From NCBI RefSeq assembly GCF_041262565.1, contig NZ_JBGCCJ010000001.1, positions 1,054,001 to 1,118,000 on the forward strand: a stretch of 64,000 nt of DNA. Direction: 5' to 3'. Source of the DNA: Leifsonia sp. EB41 (GTDB taxonomy: Bacteria > Actinomycetota > Actinomycetes > Actinomycetales > Microbacteriaceae). A program made the position numbers and the translations under genes. The notes under the pieces were generated by a model. It saw only the letters and a list, made by a program, of their open reading frames with translations, ran no database searches and was not told the DNA's origin. Positions 16,149 to 24,105 of the stretch are shown here, one piece after another; position 1 is the first letter of the stretch; each line of letters opens with the position of its first letter.

Positions 16149-18634
16149 TACTTCTCACCGCCAGCCGGGGTGTTCGAGGTCAGGCCACCGAAGCCGAAGC
16201 CGCGGCGGGCGGGGGCGGCCGCCGGAGCGGTCTCGGTGACGGCGGGGGCGGCCGGAGCGCCGGCACCCACCGTGGCGAAGCCGGTGCGGGCGCCCGAGAT
16301 CTCCTCGGCCTTGTTGACCTTGACGGTCGACTGCTCGGCCTGGTGACGCGGCTTCATGTGCAGGTAGTAGGTCGTCTTGACGCCCTTCTCCCACGCGGCG
16401 TAGTAGATGTCCATCATGTCGCCGAGGTCGCGCGTCTCCAGGTACATGTTGCGGCTGATCGCCTGGTCGATCCACTTCTGGGCGCGGGCGGCCACCTCGA
16501 TGAAGGCGTACGGCGAGAGCTGGAAGCTGGTCTTGAACGTGGCCTTGACCTCGTCCGGGATCGCCGCGATGCCCTGGATGTCGCCCTGCGAGCGCAGGAT
16601 CGCCTCGCGGACGTCCTGCCAGATGCCGCGCTCCTGCAGCGTCTCGACCAGGTTGCGGTTGACCTCCAGGAACTTGCCCGACGAGGTCGACCGGCTGAAG
16701 ATCTGCGAGAACTGCGGGTCGAAGCCCGGCGTGGTGCCGGCGACGAGGCCGATGGAGGCCGTCGGCGCGATGGCCATCAGGGTCGCGTTGCGCATGCCGC
16801 CCTTGACCTTCTCGCGCAGGCGGTCCCAGTCGAGGCGGATGGTGCGGTCGACCGTGATCGGGAGGCCCCGGTCGGCCTCCGTCAGCGCGATCGAGTCGAA
16901 GGGCACCAGGCCCTGCGACCAGCGCGAGCCCTCGAAGTTCGGGTACGCGCCGCGCTCCTGGGCCAGGTCGGCGCTCTCGTCGATCGCCGCGTACGAGACG
17001 TGCTCCATGATCTCGTCGATCAGGGCGTACGCCTCCTCGCTCTCGTAGCTGAAGCCGAGGCGCTCGACGATGTCGGTGAAGCCCATCACACCGAGGCCGA
17101 TCGCGCGGTTCTGCTGGTTGGAGAAGTCCGCCTCGTCCACGCTCGACACCGTGATGTCGATCAGGTTGTCGAGCTGGCGGACGGCCTGGCGGGCGCTCGC
17201 CTCGATGCGCTCCCAGTCCATCTTGCCGTCGACGAGGTGGCGCGACAGGTTGATGGAGGCCAGGTTGCAGACCGACACGTTGTCGCGGTCCTGCGGCAGC
17301 GTGATCTCGGTGCAGAGGTTGGAGAGGTGGATCGTGCCCGTGTTGTTGTTCAGGGCGCGGTTGTTGATGGTGTCCTTCCAGGTCAGCCACGGGTGGCTGG
17401 TGGTCTGCAGGCTCATCAGGATGTCCTTGAACTGCGAGCGCGCGCTGATCTTCTTGAACATGCGCAGTTCGCCGGACTCGGCCATGGCGACGTACTCGGC
17501 GTAGCGCTCGGAGAACGCCTTGCCGTACAGCTCGTTGAGGTCGGCGACCTCCAGCGGGTCGAAGAGGTACCAGTCCTCGTCGTTCTGGACGCGCTTCATG
17601 AACTCGTCGCTGATCCACACCGCGGTGTTGGCGGTGCGGGTGCGGCGGTACGGGTCGCCGGAGTTCTGGCGGAGGTCGAGGAACTCCGGGAAGTCCATGT
17701 GCCAGTTCTCCATGTAGAAGCACAGGGCGCCGAACTTCTTGCCGCCGCGGCTCACCGCGCGCAGCACCGAGTCGATCGTGTGCATGAACGGGATCGGGCC
17801 CGTGGAGGTGGTGTTGTTGGAGCGGATGGGCGAGCCCTGCGCGCGCAGCTTGGTGACCGCGAGGCCGATGCCGCCGGTGCCCTTGGTGAGCCACATGACG
17901 TCGCGCACCGACTTGGCGATGTGCTCGATGTCGTCCTGCATCTCCATGACGAAGCAGTTGGAGAGCTGCGGGTACGCGGTGCCCGCGTTGACGAGCGTGG
18001 AGCCCGCGGCCAAGTACTCCAGGTTGGACATCTTGTCGTAGAACGCGAGGGCGTGCGCGGTCGGGTCGGCCTCGTTGAGGGAGAGACCCATCGCGATGCG
18101 CATCCAGAAGTACTGCGGCACCTCGAGGGAGTCGCCGTTGCGCGCCTTGATGCCGTAGCGGTTGTTGAGGGTGACGACGCCGATGTACTTGAGCAGCTCG
18201 TCGCGCGACGGGTCGAGGAAGCCCGCGAGGCGGTCGAGGTCGAAGAGGGTCGTGAAACGCGAGTCGAGGAGGGTCTCGGCGACGCCCCGCTCGATGTAGC
18301 CGCGGAAGTGGGAGGTGTGCAGCTCGGTGAGCTCGTCGAGGGTCTCGTAGTCGCCGAGGACGCGCTTGTAGATCGTCTTGAGGAGGAGGCGCGCGGCGAC
18401 GGTGTCGAACGCCGGGTCGTCCTTGACGTTCTGGAGGGCGACCTGGATGACTGCCTCGTCGAGCTGCTGGGTGGTGATCCCGTCGAAGAGGGTCAGCTCC
18501 AGCTCGCTCGCGATCTGGGTCACCCAGGTGATGTTCTCGTCCAGACCGGCGGCGGCGTGCTCGATGGCCAGGTTGATCTTGTTGGCGTCGTACGGCTCGC
18601 GCTCGCCGTTCCGCTTCACAACAGTGATAGCCAC
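16148..18634 (-). CDS. nrdA: Ribonucleoside-diphosphate reductase subunit alpha (R1)
   Basis: An 828-residue catalytic subunit. An N-terminal ATP-cone (about residues 1-95, VKRNGEREPYDANKI) gives allosteric activity control. The active site is complete: Cys227 (SNCF), Asn439/Cys441/Glu443 (SNLCTEI), Cys456, and the radical-path tyrosines 756-757 (KTTYYLHMK). The protein then runs into an Ala/Pro/Gly-rich linker ending NTPAGGEK with no cysteine. The usual redox tail is in a separate overlapping ORF at 16071-16148. The GTG start is preceded by GGGAGAG. It is the first gene of the nrdA-tail-nrdB-sulfurtransferase unit, and its promoter region carries tandem NrdR boxes. It reduces ribonucleotides to deoxyribonucleotides. 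Confidence 0.96.
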   Translation of the reverse strand: MAITVVKRNGEREPYDANKINLAIEHAAAGLDENITWVTQIASELELTLFDGITTQQLDEAVIQVALQNVKDDPAFDTVAARLLLKTIYKRVLGDYETLDELTELHTSHFRGYIERGVAETLLDSRFTTLFDLDRLAGFLDPSRDELLKYIGVVTLNNRYGIKARNGDSLEVPQYFWMRIAMGLSLNEADPTAHALAFYDKMSNLEYLAAGSTLVNAGTAYPQLSNCFVMEMQDDIEHIAKSVRDVMWLTKGTGGIGLAVTKLRAQGSPIRSNNTTSTGPIPFMHTIDSVLRAVSRGGKKFGALCFYMENWHMDFPEFLDLRQNSGDPYRRTRTANTAVWISDEFMKRVQNDEDWYLFDPLEVADLNELYGKAFSERYAEYVAMAESGELRMFKKISARSQFKDILMSLQTTSHPWLTWKDTINNRALNNNTGTIHLSNLCTEITLPQDRDNVSVCNLASINLSRHLVDGKMDWERIEASARQAVRQLDNLIDITVSSVDEADFSNQQNRAIGLGVMGFTDIVERLGFSYESEEAYALIDEIMEHVSYAAIDESADLAQERGAYPNFEGSRWSQGLVPFDSIALTEADRGLPITVDRTIRLDWDRLREKVKGGMRNATLMAIAPTASIGLVAGTTPGFDPQFSQIFSRSTSSGKFLEVNRNLVETLQERGIWQDVREAILRSQGDIQGIAAIPDEVKATFKTSFQLSPYAFIEVAARAQKWIDQAISRNMYLETRDLGDMMDIYYAAWEKGVKTTYYLHMKPRHQAEQSTVKVNKAEEISGARTGFATVGAGAPAAPAVTETAPAAAPARRGFGFGGLTSNTPAGGEK

Positions 18635-18765
18635 TTTCTCTCCCTCTGTTTACCTCAACGGTGCCGCTCCGGTGAGCGGCGAAGTCCCTGCGGCGGGGTG
18701 AGCGGAGCGCCCCGAAAACCTCGTATCGAGGCCTCAGGTGCCGGTCGGACCCCCTGTCGCGTCCA

Positions 18766-18813
18766 CCACTATATAGCCGGGTGCCGACATTTCCACGCCC
18801 CCATATCTAGTGG
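18766..18813 (-). promoter_or_regulatory. Tandem NrdR boxes upstream of nrdA
   Basis: Two 16-bp sites resemble the NrdR consensus ACACTATATATAGTGT. Box 1 at 18766-18781 contains CACTATATA with a weaker right half. Box 2 at 18798-18813 contains ATATCTAGTG. Their starts are 32 bp apart, about three helical turns, as known for NrdR pairs. They sit about 130-180 bp before the nrdA start. NrdR is the (d)ATP-sensing repressor of ribonucleotide reductase genes. The region is AT-rich for this genome. Confidence 0.75.
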
Positions 18814-18839
18814 GCGTGTCATCCACAGGTGTGCAGAAG

Positions 18840-18848
18840 TTATGCACA
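18840..18848. promoter_or_regulatory. Possible DnaA box near the nrdA promoter
   Basis: TTATGCACA matches the DnaA consensus TTATNCACA. TCATCCACA at 18819-18827 differs from TTATCCACA at one position. E. coli nrdAB is controlled by DnaA, so a similar input is possible. Two weakly clustered boxes are too few for a replication origin. Confidence 0.35.
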
Positions 18849-18918
18849 TTTCCACACCCCCTCGAATGGGTTTCACGACCCTTCCGTGGCCGGGCCGGAC
18901 CGATAGAGTGAGCAGACT

Positions 18919-20131
18919 GTGAGCAGCTACACGAGCCTTCTGAAGACGCCGGGCGTCGCGCGGATCATCGCCGCGCAGCTGACCGCGCGCTTCCCCGTTC
19001 GGGATGCTTTCGCTGGCGTTCCTGCTGCACATCGAGCGCATCCACCACTCGTACGGCGCGGCCGGGCTCGTGCTCGGCGCGATGAGCATCGGGCAGGCCA
19101 TCGCCGGCCCGATGACCAGCCGGCTGATGGGCGTGGTGGGGATGCGCGTTGTGCTGTGGACGACGCTCGCCCTATGCTCCGCCGCCGTCGCCGCGATCGG
19201 CATCTTCGTCATGCCCATCCCGCTGACGATGGCGGTGGCCTTCTTCGCCGGGCTCAGCATGCCGCCCATCCAGCCGGCCGTGCGGACGATCTATCCGAAG
19301 ATGGTCAACTCGAGGCAGCTCACCCCGCTGTTCTCGCTGGACGCGTCCGCCCAGGAGATCATCTGGATCGCCGGCCCGGTCGCCATCACCTTCGTCTCCA
19401 CCCAGATCGGCACGGTCGAGGGCATCCTGATGTCGGTGGCGATCATGCTGCTCGGCGGCACCTGGTTCATCTCCTCGCCCGAGGTCGGCCGGGTGCGCAT
19501 CCCGCGCAGCAAACGGCGGTTCGGGGTGGTGCTGGCGCGGCCTCCCGTGCTGCTGGCGACCGTGGTCGGCTTCCTGCTCATCGGCTCCTGCGCGGCGGTG
19601 GAGGCCGGTGTCGTCGCGAACTTCGGCGAGGGCTCGCCGTTCGCCGGCATCGTCCTGGCGATCTGGTCGCTCGGCTCGCTGGTCGGCGGTCTGGCCTTCG
19701 GACACATCCCGATCGGGCCGTGGGCGACGGCGCGCCGGATGCTCATCGTGTTCGTCGGCGTCGTCATCTCCACGTTCATGCTGTGGTCGTGGTGGGGGCT
19801 GTCGCTGTCGCTGATCATCGCGGGCCTCGGCATCGCGCCCGCGCTGGCGGTGCTGTTCGCGATCGTGTCGGCGAGCGTGAAGTTCTCCGACACGGCGGAG
19901 GCGTACGGCTGGGTCGGCACCGGCCAGCTCATCGGCGCGGCGCTGGGCTCCGCGCTGGCGGGCTTCCTGATCGACGGGAACGGGCCGGTCGGCGCGTTCT
20001 GGGTGGCGGGCGCCTTCGCGCTCGTCGGCTTCCTCGTGCCGGCGCTGGCGTGGCGGGTGCACCCCGACCTCCGCGGCCGCGACGCCTCCCCCATCCCCGA
20101 CACCGAGCCCGTCCCCGTCCAGCCCTCCTAG
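18919..20131 (+). pseudogene. MFS transporter with a +1 frameshift near its N-terminus
   Basis: The GTG start at 18919 encodes SSYTSLLKTPGVARIIAAQL, the typical N-terminus of a 12-helix MFS family. After ARF the frame is lost at CCCC (18993-18996). Removing one C gives RFPFGMLSLAFLLHIERIHH, which runs continuously to the TAG at 20131. The downstream frame has the remaining helices and the usual A-motif position. The total would be about 403 residues. Without the extra C the gene would be intact. It may be a real frameshift, a phase-variable C-run, or a sequencing indel. An alternative start at the ATG in the downstream frame (19004) would lose most of helix 1. It is divergent from nrdA. Confidence 0.8.
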
Positions 20132-20145
20132 CCGCGAAACTGCTT

Positions 20146-20208
20146 CGCCGAGGGGCACGTTGTTGTCACTTTTGCGCCCGAAAAGTGACAACAACGTGCC
20201 CCTCGGCG
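20146..20208. repeat. Perfect 28-bp inverted repeat (family A, copy 1)
   Basis: Arms 20146-20173 and 20181-20208 are exact reverse complements around the 7-base loop GCGCCCG. The outer module is CGAGGGGCACG and the inner module TTGTTGTCACTTTT. It lies 14 bp after the MFS stop and ahead of a gene on the same strand. Two further copies occur at 21152 and 22231. Confidence 0.9.
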
Positions 20209-20263
20209 CAGAGGGCTGTGGATAACTCGGGAGGGCGGATGGCGAACCTGGCAGGGTGGCGGG

Positions 20264-21142
20264 ATGACGCGACGCATCGACCCTCTTCCTCAGCCGCTTC
20301 AGAGCGGGCCGTTCTCGACGCGAGCCGCGCTCGACGCCGGGGTGGGAGCACGGCGACTGCGCAGGAGCGACCTCGTCCGGCCCATCCGAGGCTTCCGCAT
20401 CGCCAAGGCTGACGATGGATTGGTGTCCCGCTGCCGCGCGTATGCGTCGCATCGCGGGACGGATTTCGCATTCAGCCACACCACCGCGGCACTCCTCTAC
20501 GGGATACCGCTTCCCCGGGTCGACGGAACCATCCACGTCAGCGTCCGCGCTCCCGGTCGAGCACCGACCATCGAGGGGTTCGCCGGTCACAAACTCGGTC
20601 GGTGGGAGATCCGCATGGTCGCGGACCTGCCGGTCACCACGCCCGAGCAGACGTGGCTGGACCTCGCGCAGCTCCTCCATCGGGACGCACTGGTCGCAGC
20701 AGGGGACTACCTCGTCGGCGGAGTGGAGCCGCTCACGGATCGGCTGGCGCTCGCGCACGCAGCCGCGGCTGCGGCGGGGCGCCGGGGTGTCGGGCGGGCA
20801 CGGGAAGCGATCGAACTCGTCCGGGCGGGGGCCGAGTCACCGGGCGAGACCCGTCTCAGACTGCTCCTCGCCGAGGCGGCGCTGCCGTCACCCGTGCTCA
20901 ATCACGAACTGCGGACGGCCGCGGGCGCCTTCGTCGCCCGTGTTGATTTCGCATTCATCGCCAAGCGCGTCGCACTGGAATACGAGGGCGACATCCATCG
21001 CGTGGACCAAGCGGTCTGGCGCAAGGACCTCCGTCGTCGCGAACGTGTCGAGGATCTCGGGTGGCGCATGGTGCGCGTGACCGCGGACGACATCGCCACC
21101 CCCGCCGAGCTCATCCGCCGCCTCCGCCGCCTCCTCGCCTGA
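20264..21142 (+). CDS. AbiEi-antitoxin-like / DUF559 domain protein
   Basis: A 292-residue protein of a family abundant in actinobacteria. The N-terminal region (FSTRAALDAGVGARRLRRSD, then the HTTAALLYGIPLP segment) resembles type IV AbiEi antitoxin-like proteins. The C-terminal part (about residues 210-292: RVDFAFIAKRVALEYEGDIH, then the RERVEDLGWRMVRVT segment) has the DUF559/Vsr-like nuclease-fold pattern, with D, E and a GW-R motif. No partner toxin gene is adjacent, so a toxin-antitoxin role is unsupported. It is flanked on both sides by family A palindromes and reads convergently with the aldo/keto reductase gene. The function is unknown. Confidence 0.8.
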   Translation: MTRRIDPLPQPLQSGPFSTRAALDAGVGARRLRRSDLVRPIRGFRIAKADDGLVSRCRAYASHRGTDFAFSHTTAALLYGIPLPRVDGTIHVSVRAPGRAPTIEGFAGHKLGRWEIRMVADLPVTTPEQTWLDLAQLLHRDALVAAGDYLVGGVEPLTDRLALAHAAAAAAGRRGVGRAREAIELVRAGAESPGETRLRLLLAEAALPSPVLNHELRTAAGAFVARVDFAFIAKRVALEYEGDIHRVDQAVWRKDLRRRERVEDLGWRMVRVTADDIATPAELIRRLRRLLA

Positions 21143-21151
21143 ACCACCCCG

Positions 21152-21208
21152 CGAGGGGCACGTTGTTGTCACTTTCGCGCACGAAAAGTGACAACTACGT
21201 GCCCCTCG
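21152..21208. repeat. Inverted repeat (family A, copy 2) between convergent genes
   Basis: The left arm begins at 21152 (CGAGGGGCACGTTGTTGTCA) and the right arm is 21182-21208. They pair with one mismatch and one bulged base. It lies exactly between the AbiEi-like gene (ending 21142) and the opposing aldo/keto reductase (ending 21218), where it could stop transcription from both sides. Confidence 0.85.
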
Positions 21209-21217
21209 GCGGAGGGG

Positions 21218-22198
21218 CTACCAGCGGGGGTGGGTGGTGGGGCGGAAGGCGCGGGTGTAGAGGGACTGGACGGCGTCGGCGAAGCCGTCGGGGAGGGCGA
21301 CGCCCGCGGCGGCGGCGTTCGCGCGGGCCTGCTCGGGCGAGCGGGCGCCGGGGATGACGGTGCTCACGCCGTCCTGGGCGACGACCCACGCGAGCGCCGC
21401 CTGCGCGGGCGTCGCGCCCTCCGGGGCGAGTGCGGCGAACTCGCGTGCCGCGCGCACACCCTCCGCATAGTCGACGCCCGAGAAGGTCTCCCCCACGTCG
21501 AACGCCTCGCCGTGCCGGTTGTAGCTGCGGTGGTCGTCGGCCGCGAACTCGGTGGTCTCGGTGTAGCGGCCGCTCAGCAGCCCGGAGGCCAGCGGAACAC
21601 GCGCGATGATCCCGACCCCGGCCTCCCGCGCCGCCGGCAGCACCTCGTCGAGCGGCTTCAGCCGGAAGGCGTTGAGGATGATCTGGACGGTGGTCGTCCC
21701 CGGCCGCGCGATGGCCTCCAGTGCCTCGGCGCAGGTCTCGACGCTGACGCCGTAGTTCGCGATCGCACCGTCCGCGACCAGCGTGTCGAGCGCGTCGTAG
21801 ACGGCGGCGTTCGAGAACACGGGGGTGGGCGGGCAGTGGAGCTGGACGAGGTCGAGCGTGTCCATCCCGAGGTTGCGGCGGGAGCGGTCCGTCCACTCGC
21901 GGAACTTCGCGAGCGTGAAGTTGGCGGGGTCCTGCTCCTCGCGGCGGCCCATCTTGGTCGCGATGGTCAGGGGGAGGTCGGGGCGGGAGGCGCGGTAGCG
22001 GCCGATGAGCTGCTCGCTGCGGCCGTCGCCGTAGACGTCGGCGGTGTCGAAGAAGGTGACCCCGGCCTCCGTCGCCGCGTCGAGGACGGCGAGCGCGTCG
22101 GCCTCGGTGACGTCGCCCCAGTCGGCGCCGAGCTGCCAGGTGCCGAGACCGATGACCGACACGTCGCGTCCGGTCCGTCCAAGAGTGCGCTGCTGCAT
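21218..22198 (-). CDS. Aldo/keto reductase
   Basis: A 326-residue (beta/alpha)8 NADPH-dependent oxidoreductase. The catalytic tetrad is visible as Asp and Tyr in FFDTADVYGDG, Lys in IATKMG and His in DLVQLHCPP. The C-terminal cofactor site reads VIPGARSPEQARAN. The start is the ATG at 22198 (MQQRTLGRTGRDV); an upstream in-frame start at 22273 would read through a palindromic repeat and is rejected. The substrate is unknown. The gene is monocistronic between two family A elements. Confidence 0.93.
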   Translation of the reverse strand: MQQRTLGRTGRDVSVIGLGTWQLGADWGDVTEADALAVLDAATEAGVTFFDTADVYGDGRSEQLIGRYRASRPDLPLTIATKMGRREEQDPANFTLAKFREWTDRSRRNLGMDTLDLVQLHCPPTPVFSNAAVYDALDTLVADGAIANYGVSVETCAEALEAIARPGTTTVQIILNAFRLKPLDEVLPAAREAGVGIIARVPLASGLLSGRYTETTEFAADDHRSYNRHGEAFDVGETFSGVDYAEGVRAAREFAALAPEGATPAQAALAWVVAQDGVSTVIPGARSPEQARANAAAAGVALPDGFADAVQSLYTRAFRPTTHPRW

Positions 22199-22230
22199 GC
22201 CCTCCACCCTATGCGCCGCCCAATCAACGC

Positions 22231-22287
22231 CGAGGGGCACGTTGTTGTCACTTTCACGGGCGAAAGGTGACAACGACGTGCCCCTCG
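22231..22287. repeat. Inverted repeat (family A, copy 3)
   Basis: The left arm is 22231-22255 (CGAGGGGCACGTTGTTGTCA then CTTTC) and the right arm 22261-22287, pairing with one mismatch and one bulge. It lies between two minus-strand genes, upstream of the aldo/keto reductase and 18 bp after the end of the membrane protein at 22305. Confidence 0.85.
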
Positions 22288-22304
22288 AGTTACAGAGCAG
22301 CGCG

Positions 22305-23408
22305 CTAGGCGGCGGCCTCGGTGACCTCCTGGTTGCGGAAGTGGCCCGCCAGCATCCCGACCACGCCGACGGCCGCCCAGCCCAGCAGCACCAGCCACGG
22401 GAACAGCGTGTCCGCGGACGGGAAGTACGACAGGTCGCGCAGCAGCGTGACGGAGGCGCCCGGCACGAACCACTGCCCGATCGCGCCCCACGGCCCGACC
22501 AGGAACTGCAGCGGCTGGGCCGCGGCCGACAGCGGGTTGCCGACCAGCACGGTCAGCACCGCGCCGATCGCGATGCCGACCCGGCCGAACAGCGCGTTCA
22601 TTCCGACCACGAAGGCCGCGATCGCGAACATCGCCAGCCCGACTGCGAGCGCGTTGACCCAGTAGTCGCCCTGCAGGATTCCGAACCAGCCCTGCAGGAT
22701 GCCGGTCACCGCCAGCCCGCCTGCCACGCCGTAGAGCGCGACCGCACCCAAGCGGCGCCAGCTTCCCGCGACGAGCAGGGAGATGAGCACGCCGCCGAGC
22801 ATCCCGCCCAGCACGAGCGGGAACGACGACGCGGCCAGCCCGAGCCCGCGCGCGTCGGTCGAGGCGAGCGGGACGACGTCGGTCACCTTGACCGTGATGA
22901 TGGGCGCCTTCGTGCCGACAGGCGCGTGGCCGGAGGCGATGGCCTGCTGCACGGCCGCCTGCGCCTGCGCGTTGGCGGCCGTCTGGAGGTTGGCGGCGAC
23001 CTGGTTCATGATCTGCGTGACCGCGGCGCCGTTGGCCGAGGCGGTCAGCACCTCGGGGCTGTCGCCGAGGACGATCGCGCCGTAGACGCTGCGCTTCTGG
23101 ATCGCGTCGACGGCCGCTTGCCGGTCGCTCAGGCTCGTGATCGCGAACGCGCCGCTCGCCGCTTTGTCGAGCTGCTTCTCCACGGCGGTGACCTGCGCGG
23201 ACGGACCCGCGATCGCGATCGGGAGGTCTTTGACCGTGGAGGTCACGGTCGGCCACAGGAAGGCGAGCAGGATGACGACGACGATGGCCGCGGCCCCCAC
23301 AGCGAGCGCGAGAGCCCGCGCCCAGGGCGTGTGGACGACGGCGGGACGCGTGGTCCCCTCCTGGCGCGACGCGACGCGGTCGACGCCGGGATCGGTGCTG
23401 GTGCTCAT
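22305..23408 (-). CDS. Integral membrane protein of the ABC-2/YhgE-Pip-like exporter type
   Basis: A 367-residue protein. One N-terminal helix (ALALAVGAAAIVVVILLAFL) precedes an extracytoplasmic domain of about 170 residues containing the LPIAIAGPSAQVTAVEKQL and AVQQAIASGHAP segments. Five or six C-terminal helices follow. This layout is shared with DUF3533/ABC-2 and YhgE-type proteins. It is divergent from a TetR gene with two operator-like sites in between, a common arrangement for drug or envelope-stress efflux. No ATPase is encoded nearby. The start ATG at 23408 is 18 bp from the nearer operator. Confidence 0.8.
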   Translation of the reverse strand: MSTSTDPGVDRVASRQEGTTRPAVVHTPWARALALAVGAAAIVVVILLAFLWPTVTSTVKDLPIAIAGPSAQVTAVEKQLDKAASGAFAITSLSDRQAAVDAIQKRSVYGAIVLGDSPEVLTASANGAAVTQIMNQVAANLQTAANAQAQAAVQQAIASGHAPVGTKAPIITVKVTDVVPLASTDARGLGLAASSFPLVLGGMLGGVLISLLVAGSWRRLGAVALYGVAGGLAVTGILQGWFGILQGDYWVNALAVGLAMFAIAAFVVGMNALFGRVGIAIGAVLTVLVGNPLSAAAQPLQFLVGPWGAIGQWFVPGASVTLLRDLSYFPSADTLFPWLVLLGWAAVGVVGMLAGHFRNQEVTEAAA

Positions 23409-23425
23409 GGCAGCCTCCACTCAAT

Positions 23426-23493
23426 AAAAACGAATGCTCGTTCTTTATAATCGGCAGATCGGCCGCTATTGTCAAGAACGAACGTTCCTTTTT
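23426..23493. promoter_or_regulatory. Paired TetR operator sites in a divergent promoter
   Basis: Two related AT-rich sites face each other. Site 1 is at 23426-23445, containing AACGAATGCTCGTT. Site 2 is at 23473-23493, containing GAACGAACGTTC. The reverse complement of site 2 aligns with site 1. They occupy the 106-bp gap between the membrane protein (start 23408) and the TetR gene (start 23515), so both genes are probably repressed together. Confidence 0.65.
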
Positions 23494-23514
23494 CCGAGTC
23501 GCGAGGAGGCCGGG

Positions 23515-24105
23515 ATGCCGAAGGTCACCGAGGAGTACCGCACCGCACGGCGCCACGAGATCGCCCAGGCCGCCCTCCGCTGCTTCGCGCGCAACGGCTT
23601 CGCCGCCACCTCGATGGCCGACATCATCGCCGAGTCCGGGCTGTCGGCGGGCGCGATCTACGGGCACTTCACGAGCAAGGACGAGCTGATGGAGCTGACG
23701 GCGTCGGAGATCCTCGACGCCCGCTTCCTGGAGGTCGCCGAGGCGCGCGCGCAGCAGCCCCTCCCCGCGCCCGGCGAGATCGTCCGCCTGCTCGTCACCG
23801 GCCTGATGACGCACATCACGGACATCCAGCTCCTCGTTCAGGTCTGGGGGCAGGTGCCGATCAACCCGCGGCTGAAGCAGATGTCGTCGGACATCGGCGG
23901 CCGCATCCGCGCCATGTTCACCGGCTACCTGACCGACTGGCACGCCCAGACGCTGCGCCTCGACGAGGCCCACGCCCTCGCGGAGCGGCAGGCGCCCGTC
24001 TACATCGGGCTCGTGCAGGGCTACGTCACCCAGACCGTGCTCTTCGACGGTTTCGACGGCGAGGGCTACCTGGAGGTCGTGGAGTCGCTCTCGCTGCCCG
24101 CCTGA
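23515..24105 (+). CDS. TetR/AcrR family transcriptional regulator
   Basis: A 196-residue repressor. The N-terminal HTH reads QAALRCFARNGFAATSMADI, followed by ESGLSAGAIYGHFTSKDELM, the classical TetR signature with YGHF. The C-terminal ligand domain (about residues 60-196) is family-variable. The ATG at 23515 follows GAGGAGG; an upstream start at 23434 would overlap the operator and is rejected. It faces the divergent membrane protein it probably controls. Its 3' end overlaps the convergent hydrolase gene by 40 bp. Confidence 0.93.
   Translation: MPKVTEEYRTARRHEIAQAALRCFARNGFAATSMADIIAESGLSAGAIYGHFTSKDELMELTASEILDARFLEVAEARAQQPLPAPGEIVRLLVTGLMTHITDIQLLVQVWGQVPINPRLKQMSSDIGGRIRAMFTGYLTDWHAQTLRLDEAHALAERQAPVYIGLVQGYVTQTVLFDGFDGEGYLEVVESLSLPA

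Noticed and set aside
16130-16165. Programmed -1 frameshift joining NrdA to its tail
   Set aside because: No X-XXY-YYZ slippery heptamer is present, and the -1 frame has a stop (TGA) a few bases before the overlap. Reinitiation at TAATG is simpler.
18819-18848. DnaA-like boxes as a possible replication origin
   Set aside because: Only two weak or single matches, no dnaA or dnaN genes and no AT-rich unwinding element. Regulation of nrdA is the more modest reading.
20264-21142. A type IV toxin-antitoxin pair at the AbiEi-like gene
   Set aside because: No AbiEii-like nucleotidyltransferase toxin gene is next to it, and this family is mostly found alone in actinobacteria.
20146-22287. Three similar repeats within 2.2 kb considered as a CRISPR array
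   Set aside because: The spacing is about 1 kb with genes between, each unit is a long inverted repeat, and no cas genes are present.
24066-24105. 40-bp convergent overlap of the TetR and hydrolase genes as a sign of misannotation
   Set aside because: Both C-termini are in the expected frame, and such tail overlaps are common in compact genomes. It is noted only as an overlap.
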